From Auanema rhodensis (lineage: Eukaryota; Nematoda; Chromadorea; Rhabditida; Rhabditidae): a DNA stretch of 64,000 nucleotides. Of this stretch, positions 1 through 12,300 are shown piece after piece. The DNA lies in assembly GCA_964057225.1 (NCBI GenBank), contig OZ059898.1, forward strand, positions 3,658,001 to 3,722,000. The letters run 5' to 3'. Made by a program: the position numbers and the translations under genes. The notes beneath the pieces were generated by a model that saw nothing but the letters and a program-made list of their open reading frames with translations, did not search any database and was not told where the DNA came from. Position 1 is the first letter of the stretch, and the number at the start of each line of letters is the position of its first letter.

Positions 1-351
1 GCGCTAGCTTGAAAATGCACCGAGATATCAAATGATATAGGTTCACACTTATATCCTCGATTTTCACCCTGAAGAATTATTTTTTTCGTTGAATAACAAT
101 GTCCATCGTCTTTGTCTTGGAAAAAGGAATCTAAAAACATCTACTTTTTGTGAAATTATTCGGAAATTTTTCGGGAAAATTTTTGTCAAAATGTTTTTGG
201 AAGCAATTTTGAGTGTACATGGAAACTCAACATACAGTAATGCATCATTTTTCAAACGATCATAACTAATTTTTGTATTGAGCTTTTCTCAGTGTAGTAT
301 AGTGCATTCGATGCGGATTTTTAAGCTGCGTCGATCTGTGTTATCAGATTT
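1..351 (+). repeat. Family A reference unit (subtype a)
   Basis: This is the first complete unit and serves as the reference. Landmarks by offset: GCTAGC palindrome at 3-8; dyad ATATCA-AA-TGATAT at 25-38; T-run and TTCGTTG at about 81-91; a cluster of A/T tracts with a central CGGG at about 164-200; hairpin segment at 206-233; atgcat at about 240; and GCAT-TCG-ATGC near 304-314. Subtype a is marked by cttggaaaaagg, aatctaaa, gtgaaattattcgg and ggaagcaattttg. This copy has a private change, gaattattttttt in place of gaattaatttttt, near 75-86. There is no internal half-unit repeat that I can see, so the unit does not look like a dimer of a ~175-bp ancestor. Confidence 0.95.
25..38. other. Dyad ATATCA-NN-TGATAT (example in unit 1)
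   Basis: Six-base arms are perfect inverted copies around a 2-nt spacer. The spacer is AA in some units and AC in others, and both arms are kept in most units, so a frequent difference between subtypes lies where it does not disturb the symmetry. The right arm is broken in units with aactaatat (for example 31240, 32995, 34399), aactgctat (20008, 26677) and gatacaag (51247, 53002). Confidence 0.8.
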
Positions 352-2106
352 GCGCTAGCTTGAAAATGCACCGAGATATCAAATGATATAGGTTCACACT
401 TATATCCTCGATTTTCACCCTGAAGAATTAATTTTTTCGTTGAATAACAATGTCCATCGTCTTTGTCTTGAAAAAAGGAATGTAAAAACATCTACTTTTT
501 GCTAAATTATCTGGAAATTTTTCGGGAAAATTTTTGTCAAAATGTTTTTGGAACCAATTTTGAGTGTACATGGAAACTCAACATACAGTAATGCATCATT
601 TTTCAAACGATCATAACTAATTTTTGTATTGAGCTTTTCTCAGTGTAGTATAGTGCATTCGATGCGGATTTTTAAGCTGCGTCGATCTGTGTTATTAGAT
701 TTGGGCTAGCTCGAAAATGCACCGAGATATCAACTGATATAGGTTCACACTTATATCCTCGATTTTCACCCTGAAGAATTAATTTTTTCGTTGAATAACA
801 ATGTCCATCGTCTTTGTCTTGAAAAAAGGAATGTAAAAACATCTACTTTTTGCTAAATTATCTGGAAATTTTTCGGGAAAATTTTTGTCAAAATGTTTTT
901 GGAACCAATTTTGAGTGTACATGGAAACTCAACATACAGTAATGCATCATTTTTCAAACGATCATAACTAATTTTTGTATCGAGCTTTTCTCAATATAGT
1001 ATAGTGCATTCGATGCGGATTTTTAAGCTGCGTCGATCTGTGTTATCAGATTTGCGCTAGCTTGAAAATGCACCGAGATATCAAATGATATAGGTTCACA
1101 CTTATATCCTCGATTTTCACCCTGAAGAATTAATTTTTTCGTTGAATAACAATGTCCATCGTCTTTGTCTTGGAAAAAGGAATCTAAAAACATCTACTTT
1201 TTGTGAAATTATTCGGAAATTTTTCGGGAAAATTTTTGTCAAAATGTTTTTGGAAGCAATTTTGAGTGTACATGGAAACTCAACATACAGTAATGCATCA
1301 TTTTTCAAACGATCATAACTAATTTTTGTATTGAGCTTTTCTCAGTGTAGTATAGTGCATTCGATGCGGATTTTTAAGCTGCGTCGATCTGTGTTATCAG
1401 ATTTGCGCTAGCTTGAAAATGCACCGAGATATCAAATGATATAGGTTCACACTTATATCCTCGATTTTCACCCTGAAGAATTAATTTTTTCGTTGAATAA
1501 CAATGTCCATCGTCTTTGTCTTGAAAAAAGGAATGTAAAAACATCTACTTTTTGCTAAATTATCTGGAAATTTTTCGGGAAAATTTTTGTCAAAATGTTT
1601 TTGGAACCAATTTTGAGTGTACATGGAAACTCAACATACAGTAATGCATCATTTTTCAAACGATCATAACTAATTTTTGTATTGAGCTTTTCTCAGTGTA
1701 GTATAGTGCATTCGATGCGGATTTTTAAGCTGCGTCGATCTGTGTTATTAGATTTGGGCTAGCTCGAAAATGCACCGAGATATCAACTGATATAGGTTCA
1801 CACTTATATCCTCGATTTTCACCCTGAAGAATTAATTTTTTCGTTGAATAACAATGTCCATCGTCTTTGTCTTGAAAAAAGGAATGTAAAAACATCTACT
1901 TTTTGCTAAATTATCTGGAAATTTTTCGGGAAAATTTTTGTCAAAATGTTTTTGGAACCAATTTTGAGTGTACATGGAAACTCAACATACAGTAATGCAT
2001 CATTTTTCAAACGATCATAACTAATTTTTGTATCGAGCTTTTCTCAATATAGTATAGTGCATTCGATGCGGATTTTTAAGCTGCGTCGATCTGTGTTATC
2101 AGATTT

Positions 2107-5100
2107 GCGCTAGCTTGAAAATGCACCGAGATATCAAATGATATAGGTTCACACTTATATCCTCGATTTTCACCCTGAAGAATTAATTTTTTCGTTGAAT
2201 AACAATGTCCATCGTCTTTGTCTTGGAAAAAGGAATCTAAAAACATCTACTTTTTGTGAAATTATTCGGAAATTTTTCGGGAAAATTTTTGTCAAAATGT
2301 TTTTGGAAGCAATTTTGAGTGTACATGGAAACTCAACATACAGTAATGCATCATTTTTCAAACGATCATAACTAATTTTTGTATTGAGCTTTTCTCAGTG
2401 TAGTATAGTGCATTCGATGCGGATTTTTAAGCTGCGTCGATCTGTGTTATCAGATTTGCGCTAGCTTGAAAATGCACCGAGATATCAAATGATATAGGTT
2501 CACACTTATATCCTCGATTTTCACCCTGAAGAATTAATTTTTTCGTTGAATAACAATGTCCATCGTCTTTGTCTTGAAAAAAGGAATGTAAAAACATCTA
2601 CTTTTTGCTAAATTATCTGGAAATTTTTCGGGAAAATTTTTGTCAAAATGTTTTTGGAACCAATTTTGAGTGTACATGGAAACTCAACATACAGTAATGC
2701 ATCATTTTTCAAACGATCATAACTAATTTTTGTATTGAGCTTTTCTCAGTGTAGTATAGTGCATTCGATGCGGATTTTTAAGCTGCGTCGATCTGTGTTA
2801 TTAGATTTGGGCTAGCTCGAAAATGCACCGAGATATCAACTGATATAGGTTCACACTTATATCCTCGATTTTCACCCTGAAGAATTAATTTTTTCGTTGA
2901 ATAACAATGTCCATCGTCTTTGTCTTGAAAAAAGGAATGTAAAAACATCTACTTTTTGCTAAATTATCTGGAAATTTTTCGGGAAAATTTTTGTCAAAAT
3001 GTTTTTGGAACCAATTTTGAGTGTACATGGAAACTCAACATACAGTAATGCATCATTTTTCAAACGATCATAACTAATTTTTGTATTGAGCTTTTCTCAG
3101 TGTAGTATAGTGCATTCGATGCGGATTTTTAAGCTGCGTCGATCTGTGTTATTAGATTTGGGCTAGCTCGAAAATGCACCGAGATATCAACTGATATAGG
3201 TTCACACTTATATCCTCGATTTTCACCCTGAAGAATTAATTTTTTCGTTGAATAACAATGTCCATCGTCTTTGTCTTGAAAAAAGGAATGTAAAAACATC
3301 TACTTTTTGCTAAATTATCTGGAAATTTTTCGGGAAAATTTTTGTCAAAATGTTTTTGGAACCAATTTTGAGTGTACATGGAAACTCAACATACAGTAAT
3401 GCATCATTTTTCAAACGATCATAACTAATTTTTGTATTGAGCTTTTCTCAGTGTAGTATAGTGCATTCGATGCGGATTTTTAAGCTGCGTCGATCTGTGT
3501 TATCAGATTTGCGCTAGCTTGAAAATGCACCGAGATATCAAATGATATAGGTTCACACTTATATCCTCGATTTTCACCCTGAAGAATTAATTTTTTCGTT
3601 GAATAACAATGTCCATCGTCTTTGTCTTGAAAAAAGGAATGTAAAAACATCTACTTTTAGCTAAATTATCTGGAAATTTTTCGGGAAAATTTTTGTCAAA
3701 ATGTTTTTGGAACCAATTTTGAGTGTACATGGAAACTCAACATACAGTAATGCATCATTTTTCAAACGATCATAACTAATTTTTGTATTGAGCTTTTCTC
3801 AGTGTAGTATAGTGCATTCGATGCGGATTTTTAAGCTGCGTCGATCTGTGTTATTAGATTTGGGCTAGCTCGAAAATGCACCGAGATATCAACTGATATA
3901 GGTTCACACTTATATCCTCGATTTTCACCCTGAAGAATTAATTTTTTCGTTGAATAACAATGTCCATCGTCTTTGTCTTGAAAAAAGGAATGTAAAAACA
4001 TCTACTTTTTGCTAAATTATCTGGAAATTTTTCGGGAAAATTTTTGTCAAAATGTTTTTGGAACCAATTTTGAGTGTACATGGAAACTCAACATACAGTA
4101 ATGCATCATTTTTCAAACGATCATAACTAATTTTTGTATCGAGCTTTTCTCAATATAGTATAGTGCATTCGATGCGGATTTTTAAGCTGCGTCGATCTGT
4201 GTTATCAGATTTGCGCTAGCTTGAAAATGCACCGAGATATCAAATGATATAGGTTCACACTTATATCCTCGATTTTCACCCTGAAGAATTAATTTTTTCG
4301 TTGAATAACAATGTCCATCGTCTTTGTCTTGGAAAAAGGAATCTAAAAACATCTACTTTTTGTGAAATTATTCGGAAATTTTTCGGGAAAATTTTTGTCA
4401 AAATGTTTTTGGAAGCAATTTTGAGTGTACATGGAAACTCAACATACAGTAATGCATCATTTTTCAAACGATCATAACTAATTTTTGTATTGAGCTTTTC
4501 TCAGTGTAGTATAGTGCATTCGATGCGGATTTTTAAGCTGCGTCGATCTGTGTTATCAGATTTGCGCTAGCTTGAAAATGCACCGAGATATCAAATGATA
4601 TAGGTTCACACTTATATCCTCGATTTTCACCCTGAAGAATTAATTTTTTCGTTGAATAACAATGTCCATCGTCTTTGTCTTGAAAAAAGGAATGTAAAAA
4701 CATCTACTTTTTGCTAAATTATCTGGAAATTTTTCGGGAAAATTTTTGTCAAAATGTTTTTGGAACCAATTTTGAGTGTACATGGAAACTCAACATACAG
4801 TAATGCATCATTTTTCAAACGATCATAACTAATTTTTGTATTGAGCTTTTCTCAGTGTAGTATAGTGCATTCGATGCGGATTTTTAAGCTGCGTCGATCT
4901 GTGTTATTAGATTTGGGCTAGCTCGAAAATGCACCGAGATATCAACTGATATAGGTTCACACTTATATCCTCGATTTTCACCCTGAAGAATTAATTTTTT
5001 CGTTGAATAACAATGTCCATCGTCTTTGTCTTGAAAAAAGGAATGTAAAAACATCTACTTTTTGCTAAATTATCTGGAAATTTTTCGGGAAAATTTTTGT

Positions 5101-6318
5101 CAAAATGTTTTTGGAACCAATTTTGAGTGTACATGGAAACTCAACATACAGTAATGCATCATTTTTCAAACGATCATAACTAATTTTTGTATTGAGCTTT
5201 TCTCAGTGTAGTATAGTGCATTCGATGCGGATTTTTAAGCTGCGTCGATCTGTGTTATTAGATTTGGGCTAGCTCGAAAATGCACCGAGATATCAACTGA
5301 TATAGGTTCACACTTATATCCTCGATTTTCACCCTGAAGAATTAATTTTTTCGTTGAATAACAATGTCCATCGTCTTTGTCTTGAAAAAAGGAATGTAAA
5401 AACATCTACTTTTTGCTAAATTATCTGGAAATTTTTCGGGAAAATTTTTGTCAAAATGTTTTTGGAACCAATTTTGAGTGTACATGGAAACTCAACATAC
5501 AGTAATGCATCATTTTTCAAACGATCATAACTAATTTTTGTATTGAGCTTTTCTCAGTGTAGTATAGTGCATTCGATGCGGATTTTTAAGCTGCGTCGAT
5601 CTGTGTTATCAGATTTGCGCTAGCTTGAAAATGCACCGAGATATCAAATGATATAGGTTCACACTTATATCCTCGATTTTCACCCTGAAGAATTAATTTT
5701 TTCGTTGAATAACAATGTCCATCGTCTTTGTCTTGAAAAAAGGAATGTAAAAACATCTACTTTTAGCTAAATTATCTGGAAATTTTTCGGGAAAATTTTT
5801 GTCAAAATGTTTTTGGAACCAATTTTGAGTGTACATGGAAACTCAACATACAGTAATGCATCATTTTTCAAACGATCATAACTAATTTTTGTATTGAGCT
5901 TTTCTCAGTGTAGTATAGTGCATTCGATGCGGATTTTTAAGCTGCGTCGATCTGTGTTATTAGATTTGGGCTAGCTCGAAAATGCACCGAGATATCAACT
6001 GATATAGGTTCACACTTATATCCTCGATTTTCACCCTGAAGAATTAATTTTTTCGTTGAATAACAATGTCCATCGTCTTTGTCTTGAAAAAAGGAATGTA
6101 AAAACATCTACTTTTTGCTAAATTATCTGGAAATTTTTCGGGAAAATTTTTGTCAAAATGTTTTTGGAACCAATTTTGAGTGTACATGGAAACTCAACAT
6201 ACAGTAATGCATCATTTTTCAAACGATCATAACTAATTTTTGTATTGAGCTTTTCTCAGTGTAGTATAGTGCATTCGATGCGGATTTTTAAGCTGCGTCG
6301 ATCTCTGTTATCAGATTT
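2107..6318 (+). repeat. Hexamer HOR (2106 bp), two copies
   Basis: Units 7-12 (2107-4212) and 13-18 (4213-6318) share one order: a, b, c-like, c-like, b with a private change, c. The private change is ctacttttagctaaa instead of ctactttttgctaaa; it occurs at 3651 and again at 5757, exactly 2106 bp apart. The copies differ at the last unit: unit 12 ends tatcgagc...caatatag then gtgttatcag, while unit 18 ends tattgagc...cagtgtag then ctctgttatcag. This hexamer contains the a-b-c trimer, so it is probably a trimer copy enlarged by three more units. Confidence 0.88.
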
Positions 6319-9300
6319 GCGCTAGCTTGAAAATGCACCGAGATATCAAATGATATAGGTTCACACTTATATCCTCGATTTTCACCCTGAAGAATTAATT
6401 TTTTCGTTGAATAACAATGTCCATCGTCTTTGTCTTGAAAAAAGGAATGTAAAAACATCTACTTTTTGCTAAATTATCTGGAAATTTTTCGGGAAAATTT
6501 TTGTCAAAATGTTTTTGGAACCAATTTTGAGTGTACATGGAAACTCAACATACAGTAATGCATCATTTTTTAAACGATCATAACTAATTTTTGTATTGAG
6601 CTTTTCTCAGTGTAGTATAGTGCATTCGATGCGGATTTTTAAGCTGCGTCGATCTGTGTTATTAGATTTGGGCTAGCTCGAAAATGCACCGAGATATCAA
6701 CTGATATAAGTTTACACTTATATCCTCGATTTTCACCCTAAAGAATTAATTTTTTCGTTGAATAACAATGTCCATCGTCTTTGTCTTGAAAAAAGGAATG
6801 TAAAAACATCTACTTTTTGCTAAATTATCTGGAAATTTTTCGGGAAAATTTTTGTCAAAATGTTTTTGGAACCAATTTTGAGTGTACATGGAAACTCAAC
6901 ATACAGTAATGCATCATTTTTCAAACGATCATAACTAATTTTTGTATTGAGCTTTTCTCAGTGTAGTATAGTGCATTCGATGCGGATTTTTAAGCTGCGT
7001 CGATCTGTGTTATTAGATTTGGGCTAGCTCGAAAATGCACCGAGATATCAACTGATATAGGTTCACACTTATATCCTCGATTTTCACCCTGAAGAATTAA
7101 TTTTTTCGTTGAATAACAATGTCCATCGTCTTTGTCTTGAAAAAAGGAATGTAAAAACATCTACTTTTTGCTAAATTATCTGGAAATTTTTCGGGAAAAT
7201 TTTTGTCAAAATGTTTTTGGAACCAATTTTGAGTGTACATGGAAACTCAACATACAGTAATGCATCATTTTTCAAACGATCATAACTAATTTTTGTATTG
7301 AGCTTTTCTCAGTGTAGTATAGTGCATTCGATGCGGATTTTTAAGCTGCGTCGATCTCTGTTATCAGATTTGCGCTAGCTTGAAAATGCACCGAGATATC
7401 AAATGATATAGGTTCACACTTATATCCTCGATTTTCACCCTGAAGAATTAATTTTTTCGTTGAATAACAATGTCCATCGTCTTTGTCTTGAAAAAAGAAA
7501 TGTAAAAACATCTACTTTTTGCTAAATTATCTGGAAATTTTTCGGGAAAATTTTTGTCAAAATGTTTTTGGAAGCAATTTTGAGTGTACATGGAAACTCA
7601 ACATACAGTAATGCATCATTTTTCAAACGATCATAACTAATTTTTGTATCGAGCTTTTCTCAATATAGTATAGTGCATTCGATGCGGATTTTTAAGCTGC
7701 GTCGATCTCTGTTATCAGATTTGCGCTAGCTTGAAAATGCACCGAGATATCAACTGATATAAGTTTACACTTATATCCTCGATTTTCACCCTGAAGAATT
7801 AATTTTTTCGTTGAATAACAATGTCCATCGTCTTTGTCTTGAAAAAAGGAATGTAAAAACATCTACTTTTTGCTAAATTATCTGGAAATTTTTCGGGAAA
7901 ATTTTTGTCAAAATGTTTTTGGAACCAATTTTGAGTGTACATGGAAACTCAACATACAGTAATGCATCATTTTTTAAACGATCATAACTAATTTTTGTAT
8001 TGAGCTTTTCTCAGTGTAGTATAGTGCATTCGATGCGGATTTTTAAGCTGCGTCGATCTGTGTTATTAGATTTGGGCTAGCTCGAAAATGCACCGAGATA
8101 TCAACTGATATAAGTTTACACTTATATCCTCGATTTTCACCCTAAAGAATTAATTTTTTCGTTGAATAACAATGTCCATCGTCTTTGTCTTGAAAAAAGG
8201 AATGTAAAAACATCTACTTTTTGCTAAATTATCTGGAAATTTTTCGGGAAAATTTTTGTCAAAATGTTTTTGGAACCAATTTTGAGTGTACATGGAAACT
8301 CAACATACAGTAATGCATCATTTTTCAAACGATCATAACTAATTTTTGTATTGAGCTTTTCTCAGTGTAGTATAGTGCATTCGATGCGGATTTTTAAGCT
8401 GCGTCGATCTCTGTTATCAGATTTGCGCTAGCTTGAAAATGCACCGAGATATCAAATGATATAGGTTCACACTTATATCCTCGATTTTCACCCTGAAGAA
8501 TTAATTTTTTCGTTGAATAACAATGTCCATCGTCTTTGTCTTGAAAAAAGGAATGTAAAAACATCTACTTTTTGCTAAATTATCTGGAAATTTTTCGGGA
8601 AAATTTTTGTCAAAATGTTTTTGGAACCAATTTTGAGTGTACATGGAAACTCAACATACAGTAATGCATCATTTTTCAAACGATCATAACTAATTTTTGT
8701 ATTGAGCTTTTCTCAGTGTAGTATAGTGCATTCGATGCGGATTTTTAAGCTGCGTCGATCTGTGTTATTAGATTTGGGCTAGCTCGAAAATGCACCGAGA
8801 TATCAACTGATATAGGTTCACACTTATATCCTCGATTTTCACCCTGAAGAATTAATTTTTTCGTTGAATAACAATGTCCATCGTCTTTGTCTTGGAAAAA
8901 GGAATCTAAAAACATCTACTTTTTGTGAAATTATTCGGAAATTTTTCGGGAAAATTTTTGTCAAAATGTTTTTGGAAGCAATTTTGAGTGTACATGGAAA
9001 CTCAACATACAGTAATGCATCATTTTTCAAACGATCATAACTAATTTTTGTATTGAGCTTTTCTCAGTGTAGTATAGTGCATTCGATGCGGATTTTTAAG
9101 CTGCGTCGATCTCTGTTATCAGATTTGCGCTAGCTTGAAAATGCACCGAGATATCAAATGATATAGGTTCACACTTATATCCTCGATTTTCACCCTGAAG
9201 AATTAATTTTTTCGTTGAATAACAATGTCCATCGTCTTTGTCTTGAAAAAAGGAATGTAAAAACATCTACTTTTTGCTAAATTATCTGGAAATTTTTCGG

Positions 9301-12300
9301 GAAAATTTTTGTCAAAATGTTTTTGGAACCAATTTTGAGTGTACATGGAAACTCAACATACAGTAATGCATCATTTTTCAAACGATCATAACTAATTTTT
9401 GTATTGAGCTTTTCTCAGTGTAGTATAGTGCATTCGATGCGGATTTTTAAGCTGCGTCGATCTGTGTTATTAGATTTGGGCTAGCTCGAAAATGCACCGA
9501 GATATCAACTGATATAGGTTCACACTTATATCCTCGATTTTCACCCTGAAGAATTAATTTTTTCGTTGAATAACAATGTCCATCGTCTTTGTCTTGGAAA
9601 AAGGAATCTAAAAACATCTACTTTTTGTGAAATTATTCGGAAATTTTTCGGGAAAATTTTTGTCAAAATGTTTTTGGAAGCAATTTTGAGTGTACATGGA
9701 AACTCAACATACAGTAATGCATCATTTTTCAAACGATCATAACTAATTTTTGTATTGAGCTTTTCTCAGTGTAGTATAGTGCATTCGATGCGGATTTTTA
9801 AGCTGCGTCGATCTGTGTTATCAGATTTGCGCTAGCTTGAAAATGCACCGAGATATCAAATGATATAGGTTCACACTTATATCCTCGATTTTCACCCTGA
9901 AGAATTAATTTTTTCGTTGAATAACAATGTCCATCGTCTTTGTCTTGAAAAAAGAAATGTAAAAACATCTACTTTTTGCTAAATTATCTGGAAATTTTTC
10001 GGGAAAATTTTTGTCAAAATGTTTTTGGAAGCAATTTTGAGTGTACATGGAAACTCAACATACAGTAATGCATCATTTTTCAAACGATCATAACTAATTT
10101 TTGTATCGAGCTTTTCTCAATATAGTATAGTGCATTCGATGCGGATTTTTAAGCTGCGTCGATCTCTGTTATCAGATTTGCGCTAGCTTGAAAATGCACC
10201 GAGATATCAAATGATATAGGTTCACACTTATATCCTCGATTTTCACCCTGAAGAATTAATTTTTTCGTTGAATAACAATGTCCATCGTCTTTGTCTTGAA
10301 AAAAGGAATGTAAAAACATCTACTTTTTGCTAAATTATCTGGAAATTTTTCGGGAAAATTTTTGTCAAAATGTTTTTGGAACCAATTTTGAGTGTACATG
10401 GAAACTCAACATACAGTAATGCATCATTTTTTAAACGATCATAACTAATTTTTGTATTGAGCTTTTCTCAGTGTAGTATAGTGCATTCGATGCGGATTTT
10501 TAAGCTGCGTCGATCTGTGTTATTAGATTTGGGCTAGCTCGAAAATGCACCGAGATATCAACTGATATAAGTTTACACTTATATCCTCGATTTTCACCCT
10601 AAAGAATTAATTTTTTCGTTGAATAACAATGTCCATCGTCTTTGTCTTGAAAAAAGGAATGTAAAAACATCTACTTTTTGCTAAATTATCTGGAAATTTT
10701 TCGGGAAAATTTTTGTCAAAATGTTTTTGGAACCAATTTTGAGTGTACATGGAAACTCAACATACAGTAATGCATCATTTTTCAAACGATCATAACTAAT
10801 TTTTGTATTGAGCTTTTCTCAGTGTAGTATAGTGCATTCGATGCGGATTTTTAAGCTGCGTCGATCTCTGTTATCAGATTTGCGCTAGCTTGAAAATGCA
10901 CCGAGATATCAAATGATATAGGTTCACACTTATATCCTCGATTTTCACCCTGAAGAATTAATTTTTTCGTTGAATAACAATGTCCATCGTCTTTGTCTTG
11001 AAAAAAGGAATGTAAAAACATCTACTTTTTGCTAAATTATCTGGAAATTTTTCGGGAAAATTTTTGTCAAAATGTTTTTGGAACCAATTTTGAGTGTACA
11101 TGGAAACTCAACATACAGTAATGCATCATTTTTCAAACGATCATAACTAATTTTTGTATTGAGCTTTTCTCAGTGTAGTATAGTGCATTCGATGCGGATT
11201 TTTAAGCTGCGTCGATCTGTGTTATTAGATTTGGGCTAGCTCGAAAATGCACCGAGATATCAACTGATATAGGTTCACACTTATATCCTCGATTTTCACC
11301 CTGAAGAATTAATTTTTTCGTTGAATAACAATGTCCATCGTCTTTGTCTTGGAAAAAGGAATCTAAAAACATCTACTTTTTGTGAAATTATTCGGAAATT
11401 TTTCGGGAAAATTTTTGTCAAAATGTTTTTGGAAGCAATTTTGAGTGTACATGGAAACTCAACATACAGTAATGCATCATTTTTCAAACGATCATAACTA
11501 ATTTTTGTATTGAGCTTTTCTCAGTGTAGTATAGTGCATTCGATGCGGATTTTTAAGCTGCGTCGATCTGTGTTATCAGATTTGCGCTAGCTTGAAAATG
11601 CACCGAGATATCAAATGATATAGGTTCACACTTATATCCTCGATTTTCACCCTGAAGAATTAATTTTTTCGTTGAATAACAATGTCCATCGTCTTTGTCT
11701 TGAAAAAAGGAATGTAAAAACATCTACTTTTTGCTAAATTATCTGGAAATTTTTCGGGAAAATTTTTGTCAAAATGTTTTTGGAACCAATTTTGAGTGTA
11801 CATGGAAACTCAACATACAGTAATGCATCATTTTTCAAACGATCATAACTAATTTTTGTATTGAGCTTTTCTCAGTGTAGTATAGTGCATTCGATGCGGA
11901 TTTTTAAGCTGCGTCGATCTGTGTTATTAGATTTGGGCTAGCTCGAAAATGCACCGAGATATCAACTGATATAGGTTCACACTTATATCCTCGATTTTCA
12001 CCCTGAAGAATTAATTTTTTCGTTGAATAACAATGTCCATCGTCTTTGTCTTGAAAAAAGGAATGTAAAAACATCTACTTTTTGCTAAATTATCTGGAAA
12101 TTTTTCGGGAAAATTTTTGTCAAAATGTTTTTGGAACCAATTTTGAGTGTACATGGAAACTCAACATACAGTAATGCATCATTTTTCAAACGATCATAAC
12201 TAATTTTTGTATTGAGCTTTTCTCAGTGTAGTATAGTGCATTCGATGCGGATTTTTAAGCTGCGTCGATCTCTGTTATCAGATTTGCGCTAGCTTGAAAA

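Larger units (their letters stand above)
1..2106 (+). repeat. Trimer HOR (1053 bp) of subtypes a-b-c, two copies
   Basis: Units 1-3 and 4-6 have the same order of subtypes. Subtype a has cttggaaaaagg, gtgaaatta and ggaagc. Subtype b has aatgtaaa, ctaaattatctgg, ggaacc and a ttattag end. Subtype c starts gggctagctcg with aactgatatagg and ends tatcgagc...caatatag. The two 1053-bp copies are almost identical; the visible exception is the T-run change near 80. The next three units (2107-3159) begin the same a-b-c order but the third keeps the tattgag...cagtg end, showing that the trimer was reshuffled there. Confidence 0.9.

Noticed and set aside
3-8. GCTAGC palindrome at the unit start as a functional site
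   Set aside because: A 6-bp palindrome is expected by chance in 351 bp, and nothing else marks it, although it is kept in almost every unit.
85-101. True CENP-B box at TTCGTTGAATAACAATG
   Set aside because: The first half fits (TTCG, then A at the fixed position), but the required CGGG is ACAA.
64-255. Recurrent 63-codon minus-strand open frame (29 copies, ending with the same residues)
   Set aside because: It starts at TTG, lies wholly inside the satellite unit, has no visible ribosome or promoter context, and is closed by TAG in most units. Its copies follow unit subtype. I regard it as a by-product of the repeat.
1-351. Unit as a dimer of a ~175-bp ancestor
   Set aside because: The halves do not align; only short A/T tracts and a weak inverted likeness (gcattttcaag against atttttcaaac) are shared.
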